Below, piece by piece: positions 41,445-55,206 of a stretch of DNA of 64,000 nt. Position numbers and translations under genes: made by a program. The DNA comes from Paralvinella palmiformis. Lineage: Eukaryota > Annelida > Polychaeta > Terebellida > Alvinellidae. Where the stretch lies: the NCBI GenBank assembly GCA_025642065.1, contig JAODUP010000436.1:677501-741500 (forward strand). The letters are read 5' to 3'. The notes below the pieces were generated by a model, which saw only the letters and a program-made list of their open reading frames with translations, had not been told where the DNA came from and searched no databases. How positions within the stretch are numbered: position 1 is the first letter of the stretch; each line of letters begins with the position of its first letter.

Positions 41445-44400
41445 GCATCCACACTAAGAACATAGAATAATGTCAATCTACATAACACTGTCTTGTAATA
41501 CACATCAACTTTATTCAAGTCGGCTGTGATTCTCAATCTTCGACTTCCAATCATCAGGCAAATAATTCAATTTTACGAGCGGCAATCAATTTTCATCTTG
41601 CATCGCTCCCTCTCTCTCACACACACACTCACACACTTTCTCTCTCTCTCACAAACACACACACTCTCTCTCACACACACACACACACACATTCTCTCTC
41701 TCTCACACACTCTATCACAAACACAATCTCTCTCTCTCACACACACTCTCCACACACACACACTCACTCTCTGTCCCTATCTCCTCCTCCTCTCTCCCTC
41801 TCTCGCACACACACACTTCCTCCCTCCATCCCTCTCTCTTTCTCCCTCTTCATGATCAGATGGACGAGTTCTACTTCTGTTGAACACCAGTGTTCTATTT
41901 TCACAAGACTCTGATGGGGGACGTGGGGAGGATGCCAGCCATTTAACTCGGGATAGAGGCGTGTAACAATTCTGTCCTCTTCTGAAAGTGGATTCTTTCT
42001 GTAGGTCGACGTGCTACTAGGATGGATCAATATTATCAATTATTCAATGGCCGTCATCGATTTTTATTTTCGCATCCGCCGTAGATAGGAGACGATTGGC
42101 CATTGTTCGTGATGACCCATCTGGCTAATTGTACCAGCCGACATAGAGTCGGACAAGCTTGTACCATTGTCGAGATGACACGCTTCAAATAAACATTTTG
42201 TAAAATATTGTAAAAGCTTGTGACAGCACGCGGGTGTGTGCGCGTGCATGTGGATGCATATTATTTGTACAGACACACAAACCTGACATCCCACCAACAA
42301 CTGTTTAAATTCGGATGACAATAGATAATGTTCTGACTTAATACTGAAATGACAGTGGACTATAAAAATTACAATATTGGTTTTATCTAAACACCACCAA
42401 CTTTAAGCGCAACATTTTGAAGCAGTCAAGCGACCACTGTAAGGATGATGAAAATGATGATGAAAATGATGATGATAAAGTAACATATAGTACTGTCCTG
42501 AAAAAGAGAGGTATTTGAGCCGGAGAGGTTTAATTTGACCTAATATTTGTGTTAAAGTTTTATCTGCACGATAATGATTGACGTTTTACGGCCACTTTTG
42601 TACACATGGTAGGGTAAATGGCCCGAGCGACCTCCAAAGGTAATGAACCGAGGTCAAAGATGACCTTTCAGATATACCCACGCCGAGATTCGAACACGGG
42701 TGGTAGTGACCTGTGGTCCAACACGCTACCCCTAAGACCACGGAGGGACCCCTCTAAACCTGTACGCTGAAAATCAACTATTATTTTGTCCATTACCTGA
42801 ACATATCATAACTAAAACGATTATGTACCTCACAAAATCAACCACGGCTACTAAACTAAACACATATTTATTATAGATGAAACAAATATAAACATGACGG
42901 TTTAACAAGTCAACCCCCAAAAAGCTGAAATAGGCCAGAATTTAACAGAAATTTAGATAGAAAAATATAGATAGGTAGACAGTTATTCACACACACACAC
43001 ACACACACTCTACAGTAATGCTGTAACCGATCAGCAATAAATATGTCTGTATGAAATACGAGTGCTTTTGTTGCCAATAAAGATGTCAACAAGCTCCATT
43101 CCGATGTGCGCCATCAGCAATACAAATGGTGACAGTATTTCAGCAGAAAAACAATAAGCCACTTACAGCAAATATTTAGCTGTTTATCATTGGGTAATTC
43201 TCCTGCAACAAGACAAATGGTTACTATGGTAACTGCGTGGATTACCAACCAGTAAACGGGTGTACATTTATGATGCCAAATCATTTATGGGAGAGATAAT
43301 TTTTATGGGGCCATCCCAGGGAATATAATTGTACATGTATTCTTTTTATTTGATATTCTAGCTTGAACTAGATGCTGTGGGCTTGATTCCTGGTGTTGGT
43401 GTTAGGTAAATTTCCTTCCCCCCCCCCCAATGACCCAACCTGTGCTTCTAGAGACAAATGCCAATCTGTCACAAGAAAAAGGTGTCACACTCAAAACACA
43501 CATAAACCGAATTCCACCGTCTGAGTCAGCAGAAAGTATCCAAAGCATCCAATTTTCCCGATTGAACCATTGCTCTGTTATGTCCATCAGTGAACCATCT
43601 GTATTTGTCTCCTCATCACAGAGTCAGTACCTTCTCTGGTCACATCAGATGCTGGTCACATCAGAAACATATGACCAAAGAACTACACCATATCGAAGTG
43701 AGAAGATCAGGTCAAATGCCTCCCCATCAAAAGGGGCTTTCTTCATGTTGCAAAATGCACTTTCACGTTTGAATTAACAAGATTTGAATAGCATTGTACA
43801 TACCTTCTGTTAGAATACTGACTAACTGACTGACTAGTCAACTCACTGACTGATATCGGTGATCTATGACATCACATAAATCAAACATTATCTAAATAAA
43901 CTGTCATAAAAAGAGACCGCATGATCTAAGGAAATCAATGATCCACTGAAATCACAACTGATCTTCTAACATGACATGATCTCCAGGACATTACACGATC
44001 TCCAGGAGTTTACATGATCTTCAAGATATCACATGATCTTCAGGACATTACATGATCTTCAGGATATCACACCATCTGTGGAAATTCATGCCTGACAATA
44101 AACAATAAACTTTGTATTAAACGTGGCAACTAGGAGCAGTAACCTAATGAATCATTCCAGTGTTATGATCCCAGTTGGTATTTACCTGCCTCACACACAC
44201 ACACACACACACCCCCTTGGGCGCTCAAAGAAAAAGAATCACAGGACCTTAAAGGCCATCATCCACCCATCCACGTGACCATGACCACGAGTAAACAGCC
44301 AAATAACCAGAAAAGATATCGCCATCACATGACTAGTCATGTGACTGCATCCGACTCGGAGCATCCCGGTGTTGTGATGACGACGTATTTTACGTTGCCA

Positions 44401-45592
44401 CCTCTAACGGTGCTACTCCTGTCAGGGAAAGTGGAAACTACGAGCGCCGCATCGCCGCGAGAATCCCTCAAATGGCTAATAATATCGCTAAACCAGGAAC
44501 CCCCGCTGAATGATGACGTGACGGAGAACTTCAACCCCCAGGTGGCGCTTCTAATGGCGCCCGGCCGTTGGATAATAATGTCGATGATAAAGGCGTAATA
44601 TTTTAGCTGTCACTGGCCATAATCTACTCGAAACTTCTTATCTCATAAATGACAGCCATATTATGGCAGCTTCTGACGGGGCTGCTGGCGTAATGCATCC
44701 GCCGTACTGTTTTATTTTCCCATCCGCATCGACCGCCCGACCATTCAAAGTCGGACAGCCCGTAACTCAGGCTGACAGAGGGGCATACCTTGTCAGGAAA
44801 TGATCCGAGCATAAAGGCTTCCCTCGCAGACCCCGTGGGGGACAATTATGATGATATAGACGGAAGCATAAGGAATATTAACATCGGACATGCTTCGTAT
44901 TGTTGTGACATTTTCTGCCGTCTGGTAGCGTGAATGGCTTCTGAGTGCATTCCTGTCTCCGTGTGAAGGGCGCCTCCCTGGTCTAACGGTAGCGTGTTGG
45001 ATCACCGATCCATACCACCCGTGTTCGAATCTCAGCGTGGGCATATCTCAACGGTGTTTCATTTTTTTACTTCGATTCATTACATTTCGAGGTCGCTCGG
45101 CCCATTTAGCCTACCACGTGCACAAAAGTGGCCGTAAAACATCATCGTGTGATGAGTCGTTCGGACAGGGAGCAGCGATATGCTATTCTCGAGTTCTATT
45201 TTATCAACATCATTGTTTCACAACTCGTCCAGAATTAACTTGATGTGATAGCTGATTCCATTTTAAATATAAATAAAACTCTGTAATCAGTTGTGATATT
45301 AAACCTAATTTATATACAACGCATTCACAAGTCTCTTTCAAATCCAATCTGATAACTGATTTTTGACAAGTTAGGAACGACAAGAATTTAAACCATTCTT
45401 ATTGGACAAAAAAGGGGTACTACATCAAATATGATTTTAATATCTGTATCATAAATATTGTACCCTTAAAAGCAATACTAAAAAAAGATTTTAAGCTCAC
45501 TTCCTCAAAACTACACCCTATCTTTACAATTTACATTACAGCATTATTTTTCATTAATATTTCAATATTTATATACTGATCCCCAACAGACT

Positions 45593-45626
<34 letters not shown>

Positions 45627-48600
45627 CTTGATATTACCCTTGGCGCTGATCTCACCGTAGACATATAATCAAGGGACGATCCCATGGGAAACATCCCACA
45701 AATATAGCTATATTAACCTGATTTCAAACCCACAACCCGGAGACTTATTTAGTGCAATACTCTTGGCACTGTGGTATCAGGGACCCCGGGTGCCTGGCGG
45801 CTACTTTTAATTTTCGTTGAGATGTATTGTAGATAAAGATAATAAAATTGTATCTCGGTGAATGATTAAATAGATAACATGCACACGAGGATGATTTGGC
45901 CACCCAACATTGTTATAGGGCGCTCTGATGGCATGGTGAATAGAGCAACGGGCTGAAACCCCTGGATTCTGGGTGCGAAACCCGGACTCACACCTGTTTT
46001 GTGGGACGTAGATAGTCACCCATCAGCCGTAATGTTCCAGTCGTGAGCTGAGTGCCGAGGATGAATGACTCAAATCGACTCAAACAATGTTATATGATAT
46101 CTACTGGCAAATGGCTAATTAACTATTAGACGTGTATTGACTAACACTTGTTATTACACATCATATGCTTGTTAATATAAACATGAAGCTTAGTACAGTA
46201 ACCATGCACGAGTTTATGGATGTATGGATTTAATCCAATTATGGATGTATGGATTTGTTGAGGCGTTAGGTTTTATGGATTAATAGTACTCTAAGCCACT
46301 GTAATCGTGTGTGTATGTCTGTGTGTTTTAGCGGTGTGAAATAAGGCACTGGCATAGAGAATCTCGAATTCTAAATTCACACTCTGGATGATTCATCATG
46401 GGTCTGAAATTAGTGGGCCGACTTTTCATGCTGAGACAATTGTATATTCTCTCACTTAAGTATAAAAAAAACCTTTAAAAGCGAATCACCTACAGTCCTG
46501 TAAAGTGTCTAAGATTAACATATCCAAGTCAGATCACAACAGTTGTGAATCTATTTATGTTAATTGCTTAAGCAGCCCTATTTATAGCTATTTTTCAGTT
46601 GCTGTATCTTACCTCAAAACAAAACTATACAAACTTTATACCTCAATTGTCAATGTCTTCAAAGATAAGTTTGTATAACGGCCTGCTATCATGAAGCGAC
46701 TATTATTAAAACTGATCGCTTTAATAGCTATAAGAAAGAGGACATCTCTGTATGTGTGTGTATATGTGTGTGTCTGTGTTTTACGCACGCACACACACAC
46801 TGTCAACATTTAGACATTACAGTGACAAATCATCGAATACTAGAAACTAATTAGTCGGGACTTAATTAGTAACGACAGAAAATAATCACTAATTGTCCTC
46901 AATTTGTGAAGATCTAGATAACGGATCACTGTACCATCTCTCTATCTCTCTCTGTATCCTCAGCTCTAAGATGGCCTCTGGCCCGTCCTGAATCAATAGC
47001 ATCAATTATTCACCGCGTGTTTATATTGATCCCATAACAACTGTCACGATGACTATAACAAGACGCCAATTATAATACGATACAGTAAGGCTTATAGCCA
47101 CAAAATATAACACACTATAGCAGGCTATAGTATAACACCAGATACTGAACAATAATAGAATTGTAACTATTGTACAACATCAACCATTGTATAATTGTAA
47201 TTATTGTACAACATCAACCATTCTATAATTGTAATTATTGTACAACATCAACCATTGTATAATTGTAACTATTTTACAACACCAACAATTGTATAATTGT
47301 AATAATTGTACAACACAACCATTGTATAATTGTAATTATTGTACAACATCAACCATTGTATAATTGTAACTTTTGTATGACATCAACCATTGTATAATTG
47401 TAATTACTGTACAACATCAACCATTGTCTAATTATAACTTTTGTATGACATCAACCATTGTATAATTGTGACTACTGTACAACATCAACCACTGTATAAT
47501 TTAAACTATTTTACATCAACCATTGTATAATTGTGACTATTTTACAACATCAACCATTGTATAATTGTAACTTTTGTATGACATCAACCATTGTATAATT
47601 GTGACTACTGTACAACATCAACCATTGTATAATTTAAACTATTTTACAACATCAACCATTGTATAATTGTGACTATTTTACAACATCAACCATTGTATAT
47701 TTAACTATTTTACAACATCAACCATTGTATAATTGTGACTACTGTACAACATCAACCATTGTATAATTTAAACTATTTTACAACATCAACCATTGTATAA
47801 TTGTGACTATTTTACAACATCAACCATTGTATATTTTTAACTATTTTACAACATCAACCATTGTATAATTGTAGCTTTTGTTCAACAGTAGAGTACTAAG
47901 AGGAGGGGGGGGCAGGCCAACCCAACATATATGGGACCCTCTCATATATAAATGTGTGCGTATGTGTGCTTAAATGTCCTATCTAAAATTCCCCCACATA
48001 GGGCCCTCTATAATGTTTTGTTTCTGGATCCACCCCTGATTTCACACACACACACAGAGAGAGAGGGGGGGGCGCACACTTGTCTCTGTGTGGGTGTATT
48101 TGGAATACCCTGTTATAAACACTCTGATACAGACGCGCTGTGTATCTGGGATAAAAATAAAACAAAATACATTAATTATATGTCTATTACATTTAAAAGA
48201 TGAACAAATCCCTGTTCTGACAACAGTTACTATTGAAATGTAGTAAATAGTAGCTATTGTACAACATCTAATATTGCTTAACTATAGCTACTGTTTTGCA
48301 TCTTGCATTATACAGCATCAACCATGGGATAAACCTCAGGGTGTGAACGTATATTGCTTGAAAATTGATTAATTTCTTTATCCTAAATGTTCTTAAATAT
48401 TAAACTTTACGTATGGGGCTTTCCTATTAAAAATATATAAGCCAAGGGATTGTGTATAGGTGCTACTACGGCATTGTTCAGCCATTATACACTCACCTTG
48501 GACGATTTCTTAGAGAATCGCCCCACAAACACAGGTATGTTTGTCAGTCGAATATGAACCACAACCTGAATACCGTAATCAGTGTCCCATTGGTATGCCC

Positions 48601-48740
48601 ACTTTATGAATATTGCATGAGTAGGTTACTTTTGGCTACTCCACATTTGTGTTGTATCCCTAGATTTAAAACTAAACTCCAGCATATACATGAACACACA
48701 CACACACACACACACTAGAATTTAGTTTAATAATAATAAT

Positions 48741-48782
<42 letters not shown>

Positions 48783-50121
48783 TACAGTTACTCTGTATAA
48801 TCAGGTAATATGTATATTACCTGAAATTTTCAGGTAATGAGTATTAAATCTCAGTTAGCAATTGACATATTACCTGAAAATTTACATATTACCTGATTAT
48901 ACAGATTAACTGTGACATATAATATATACACACATGTATGTACACATTCATTCATTGGAAGCCTGGAACCATCTCCGAATTTCAATGCTATGCTTTAGCA
49001 GAAAATTATTAGCAAAATTATCCCCCGGGCCATATTTACATACTAATGTTACCTGTCAACCAGCCCAGACCAATCTGTCATAAATGCATTCATGCGGTGT
49101 AGAACCTGTCGATTAATTTAATTCATTTGTGTACTGATTAAGGGAAATATACCTCCCATCCGCACACTTCATCTCCAACCATACATAATTGATTGTGAAC
49201 AATCATTGACAAGGATAATATTGTTCTAGGTTAATCACAAACGCTCCACTCATATCAATATTTGTTCCTCAGCCAAGTAAAATCTGATGAAAATCTCCTC
49301 ATGTCCACGCCCCACTGAACATATTACTCATGAACTGTGAATAGTGATTGTATGGGTTTTTATAATTAAAAATACCATGGCCATGAAACATGGTTTGTAG
49401 AACATGACTTTTCAGGAAAGATGATTTGCGATGAAAAATTCACACAGTATTTATAGAGAAAAACTGGTTTAAAATTATAATGCGTTCCCTGAACTAATAA
49501 ATATATAGCTAATGGTGTTTAAGGAAAAGTGGGTTTTTCTCTCTCAAGAAATATGACTTGAGGTAGATGATGTTCATAAAATATGGCATATCTTGAGCAA
49601 CATGATAAATCATGACACATAGATTGGTAAATATTGTATGTCGCGAAACATGGCTTGTGAACCTTGACATGGGTTATGCAACAGGTTCTCTAATGATTCA
49701 CACCATGTAGAATATGGCCTGTTCAACATGGCTTACAATGAAACTCATGACAAGGCGCTTATGAACGGTTTGAGACTGGACAGAGGGGTCAGACACCACG
49801 GCGTCTCGTCCGGATCTCTGTGTGGACGACTATATGACAGATGTCTGGCTCAGTGGTAACAGATATGCGGCTTAACACTAACAGATGTGAAGATTAACCC
49901 TAACAGATGTGTGGCTTAAGTGTAACAGATGCGTGGCTTAGTGATAATCGATGGAGATTAACGGATACTCGGCGCGTATCAGAAACTGGCCAGCATCAGG
50001 ACACCACTCATGCCGATCCAGAATCTATTTCTTTCATGCGGCCATGCAATTGTTTGTATAAGAGATACTGCATACATGTAATTGTGTGTTTGTGTGTGAT
50101 TTGATCAATGTATGCGCATGA

Positions 50122-50176
<55 letters not shown>

Positions 50177-53100
50177 GTCTCATAAGAGAATCTATAAAAT
50201 CGGACAAATACCCTGTAAAATATCATATCAGACAACTGATGAAAACACTACCACCCCCCCGAGGGTCTAGTATTGCCCCATTCATCCCAAGCTTGTCCGA
50301 ACACAGAAGCCCAGGCGATATCAATCAATACCGAGAATCCATACGCCAAGTCCATCTATTGTCACCTCGTACACTTGTACTTGGGGCACCGCAATCAAAG
50401 AACTGAAGTCCAAAAATTATTTGTTGATACAGGCCCGATACCAAAATCAATATGGCCGCCGCCGAAGACTGGTGATCGTAACCAGCGACCATCATAAAGC
50501 TAATAAAATAATGGGAAGAAGGGACAATGTTCGGCGACGATAAAGAATTTCGGTGACGAAGGATAGAAAGCAGGACGGGAGGGGGTGGAGGCGGAGTGGG
50601 ATGGGCAATTGAGCGAAGCTGGGTGCTTTGTGCGATATTAAAATAAGCCGTAGGCAGAGATAATAGGAGATAAGGCACGGTATCATCGTGGTGTCATCCT
50701 CATTATGTATCATATAGCTATATAGAGATAGTACAGTAACATTCATATAGGGTAAATATTTGGCATTATATAGCACGTAACCAATCATAGTGTACACAAT
50801 ATAATTTAAACATTTAAAATGTATGAAATGGTTATGTGTCATAAGTGATGTGTCATAATTAAGTCATCCCCAATTCTTTATCACACTTAAATGGCTACTT
50901 TAGTCATACGATTAGCTTCCATCGAGTGTTTAGTGCTGAACTTCAGCACGTGTACGTTTAATATGAAGTCTCGTTAGCAAACCTCAAAACTCCACTCCTC
51001 CAGCTATTGCGCCATGGTGACCCTATGTCGGAATATTTCTATTATCGGAAAGGTGGTTTTGATGCAGCAGATCTTGTCCGTGACCGTTTCCACCGAAGTC
51101 CACAGAATCGAGACCCGTCGAACTGAGGGTGAACTCGCGGTGCCCTCATTTTGGTATTCCGCCTTTAATTTCCTGGGTTTGACTGACGCACGCCCCCCCA
51201 CCCACATTAGCTGTAATATCCATCATATTAGATATACACTACCCGGGTTGAAATCCCAGCCGGGCTATATCGGAAGGGTGTTTCATCTTTCACTTTACCT
51301 CATTACCTTTGGAAGTCACTCGGCCCATTTAGCCTACATTGTGCACAAAACAGCAATTTTTTTACATACATGTGTGTACTGATAAACCCAAATAAAGCGT
51401 ATTCCGCGTGGAATTGGAAAAGTGATACCACCGGAACATCAACCAGGAAAATTAGGGCTATAAACTGTACCTGAAATATTACTCCGTTTGATAAATGAAT
51501 AACCATCACTAAGCCTGGTATTACTTTTGATCATCTCAATTAGAAAGTGAATTAAAAATGTTGTTGAATCAGATAATTGACGTTTATTTTCTGGTGAAGA
51601 TTAGAATAATTATGGAATTTAAATTTTAAATATTTTTTATTTCTTTAAATAATTAAAGTGACCGTTTCTGTAGCAACACAATAATTATACCACGGGTTGT
51701 ATACCGTATGTTGTCATTGGCAACCGCTCAGCATATCACGACCCTATAATGTATAAAACCTAGACGTACTAGGTGATTCTACCCAGTATCTAGATGCACC
51801 CTATTCCTCTACCCAATACTTAGATGAAGGGTGGTAGTGATCTGTGGTCCAGCTCGCTACCGCTAGACCACGGAGGGGCCCCCTCATTACCTTTGGAGGT
51901 CGCTCGGCCCATTTAGCCTACCATACATGTACACAAAAGTGGCCATAAAACATCATCGTCACCAGCAATACATATCTGACATGGGGTCGATTCAACTCCG
52001 GAATTGATTATTTAAAAAATTTGAATTGATAAATTTATAATTTGAATTGAAGTTTCCTATAAAAAAAATTCACAAATTAATTTTTTAATTCAGAAATATT
52101 TCTTCCATGACAATCCTACTTGGAATATAAACTAATTGGAGTAGGTATTCTGAGAAGGTACTCGAACTCAGAGTACCTACTCATGGTAAAAAGGAATAGA
52201 AAAGTTTGGAATTGGAATTGATAAATTTGATGTGGAATTGACCAAATGGAATTGACCCCATGTCTGACACATACAGCACTGGATACCCATCTCGATAAAT
52301 CTGGCTGTAACAGTATAAGTCATACACCCTTTTGGCATCAGCTGTTAGAGCTTTAAATTAACAACAAAACCAGCCACCACAGCTCAGTGTCCAACATGTA
52401 TAATGGTAACAATGATAATAAACATCATAGCTTCATTCTAGCATAATTGATCACCATGACAACCACCGCCATCAACAACACACTGGCCACCACCCAAATT
52501 AAATGCCTTAATAATGAAAGTCAGATAGAGAACAAGCATGTCACATACTGGACACGAAAGTTGTGTGTGTGTGTGTATGTATGTGAGAGAGTTCTAATCC
52601 CGTTGTCTGTAGGATGTTTCATCTGATCATTTAATTTCTCTAAGGAGCAGTACCCAGTGCGACTGGTGCTCAGAGAATGAACAAAGCACTCACTCATTCT
52701 CTCACTCATTCGTGAACCTTAAATTAATTTGGGAGAGTTTCTCATCTACAACTGAATAGTCCGGACCAAACGTGGCTTCTGAAAGGGAAACGGCCGAAAA
52801 ACGGCCTGACGGCCACAATGAACTCGGCATCCTTCGATAAGTGTCTGTTGACTCTATCAGCTGAACTACACGGCCTCACCATAAAGGAGAAACGAACGTA
52901 GACGATTTGTTGACATCGACTGAGCTTCAGGCTGGATGCGGTCCCGTAGACTGTTGACACTTCTAGACAAGATAAACACCCATTCCAAAGGCTACAAGAT
53001 GGTGATGGATATTACAGCTAATATGGGAGGGTCGGGGAGGGAGACGGGGGGCGGAGTGTGGCCCGTGCGTCAGTCAAACCCAGGAAATTAAAGGCGGAAT

Positions 53101-55158
53101 ACCAAAATGAGGGCGCCGCGAGTTCACCCTCAGTTCGACGGGTCTCGATTCTGTGGACTTCGGTGGAAACGGTCACGGACAAGATCTGCTGCATCAAAAC
53201 CACCTTTCCGATAATAGAAATATTCCGACATAGGGTCACCATGGCGCAATAGCTGGAGGAGTGGAGTTTTGAGGTTTGCTAACGAAACTTCATATTAAAC
53301 GTACACGTGCTGAAGTTCATCACTAAACACTCGATGGAAGCTAATCATATGACTAAAGTAGCCATTTAAGTTCTTTAAAACTGGATTTGGAGAAGAATAT
53401 AACTGGTGAGACGCACACACACACACACACAACATTAGGATTTGTTTGGGACGTCGGCTACTCTTGAAAAGGTTGGAAACCTACTGCCTTTACTAATTAA
53501 CTCACACTAATTAAAACTGAAAGAAAAAAGTCCTTGCAATTAATTAGAAGTTGGACCAAACAAAATATTTCGAGCCTTTCAAAGGCGACGCTTTGTTTAA
53601 TAATTTTTTTGAGCAGGTCATAACTGGGATATGTAGATGAGGGGGATAATACATTGAGGAAACATCAAACAATTAGAGGTAACATTGAGGTTAAAACCGG
53701 CTGACCATATATCCACGTTGAAGAGTGACCTTCACGAGAAACATGGTTAATAGAGAATCGGTGAAAGCCTAGCGGGGCGTTCTAAACATTGGACGCAGCA
53801 ATACTAAATAGATCAGATTCCAGACAGCTTAAGGTTGAGAAGCACAAAGTTAAAGCGTCAGTTCAGTACAGCCATACTCTACCAATACCCCCCCCCCAAC
53901 TCGATTTTTGACATAAACCGGAAGTAATGCCTTTCTATGTAAATATTTTAATGTATATGCATTTTTCAGAATGTGTTTTTAGTGTATTTTAGATTCTTTT
54001 CTCTTGTTATTAATTTATTTATTTAACGTCATTCTAATATGACGTAGGTGACGTAGCTGAACTGAAATTTACTCTGGCAAACTGGTGGCGTAAAGGCGAA
54101 TTTGATGTAGGCCATAAATGATGTAAAGCTGGGTACTCAATATAAAATATGTCCATTCAATGCCCAGTCAGTAAGACAGAAGTAGCAATTTGACAATGAT
54201 TCTCCTTACTACAAGTATGTGATGATTTCAGCACCCGGATGTGGGAAATTCAAATTCTTTGTGCCTGTCAACAACATGACGATCGATATTACTCAATGTT
54301 CTTTAACCATCTTTGAAGAAGAAGGGGGGAAAACAACAGACACTCGGCACTAGTCACTAAATAAAACTAAGTTTAAGTGGGAAGAAACGTTACGACACCC
54401 GAAGAAATATAACACGTCAGATATCATTCAACATAAATGTTATACAGCCAAATGATGCGAACATCCCCATGCGATGATGAATACTGATGACTCAACAAAC
54501 TAATGGCATTTAGATGGAAACCAGAATTATTGACGATCGAACAATAAACGCTGCTCACACATTATAGCTGGTGGCTTGGTGTATTCAAGGGGCTCTGACT
54601 TGTGGGATAAAATTCTAACAATGTCGCCCTTAGTCTGTGGGATGTTTCATTCATAAACAACCCACTTTCAGCCCGATTCGCGCACTTCTACCCAAGGAGT
54701 AACCACTCGCCCAATATAGTACCAGGTGAAATGGACTTGGAGACAAAAACAGAGCCAGACAAAAGCAAACATACGCTCGACCACAGAACAACCACAGATC
54801 TATTCGCTGACTTTTTCAGGTGCTCCGCACGCCAACACAATTAGAACCCTGACCGCCAGATCAATAGCGACGCCGTTTTACGAACTCGCATACACGGTCA
54901 AATCACGGCCACGCTACCGACTGGACAAAGAAATGTCATTACAGCACTTAGTTCCGAGTAATCACATATTGATTGCTCGATGAGTGGCTGTAGACACTGA
55001 GAGAGCTTTGTCACACAAGTCGACCAATTAGTCCGCTCGGCTGTATTATGATACTAAACAGGTCAATAGTAACACTGAGGTTGATGGCTAGGTGATGTTG
55101 GTGGCTCTCTGCGTATGTCTGTGTGTACATATCTGCACGCACATGTCCGCGTTTCATG

Positions 55159-55206
<48 letters not shown>

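Noticed and set aside
41764..42039. 91-codon minus-strand ORF partly outside low-complexity sequence
   Set aside because: No recognised domain and no splice context; the right part looks like unique intron.
44275..44598. 107-codon plus-strand ORF
   Set aside because: GC-rich block with ORFs on both strands and no recognisable product; treated as a possible regulatory block.
52600..52720. Possible family-B SINE in plus orientation
   Set aside because: Only GTAGGATGTTTCATCTGATC matches; the head is not recognisable.
53600..53790. Possible degraded family-B SINE
   Set aside because: Landmarks are too few and too spread out.
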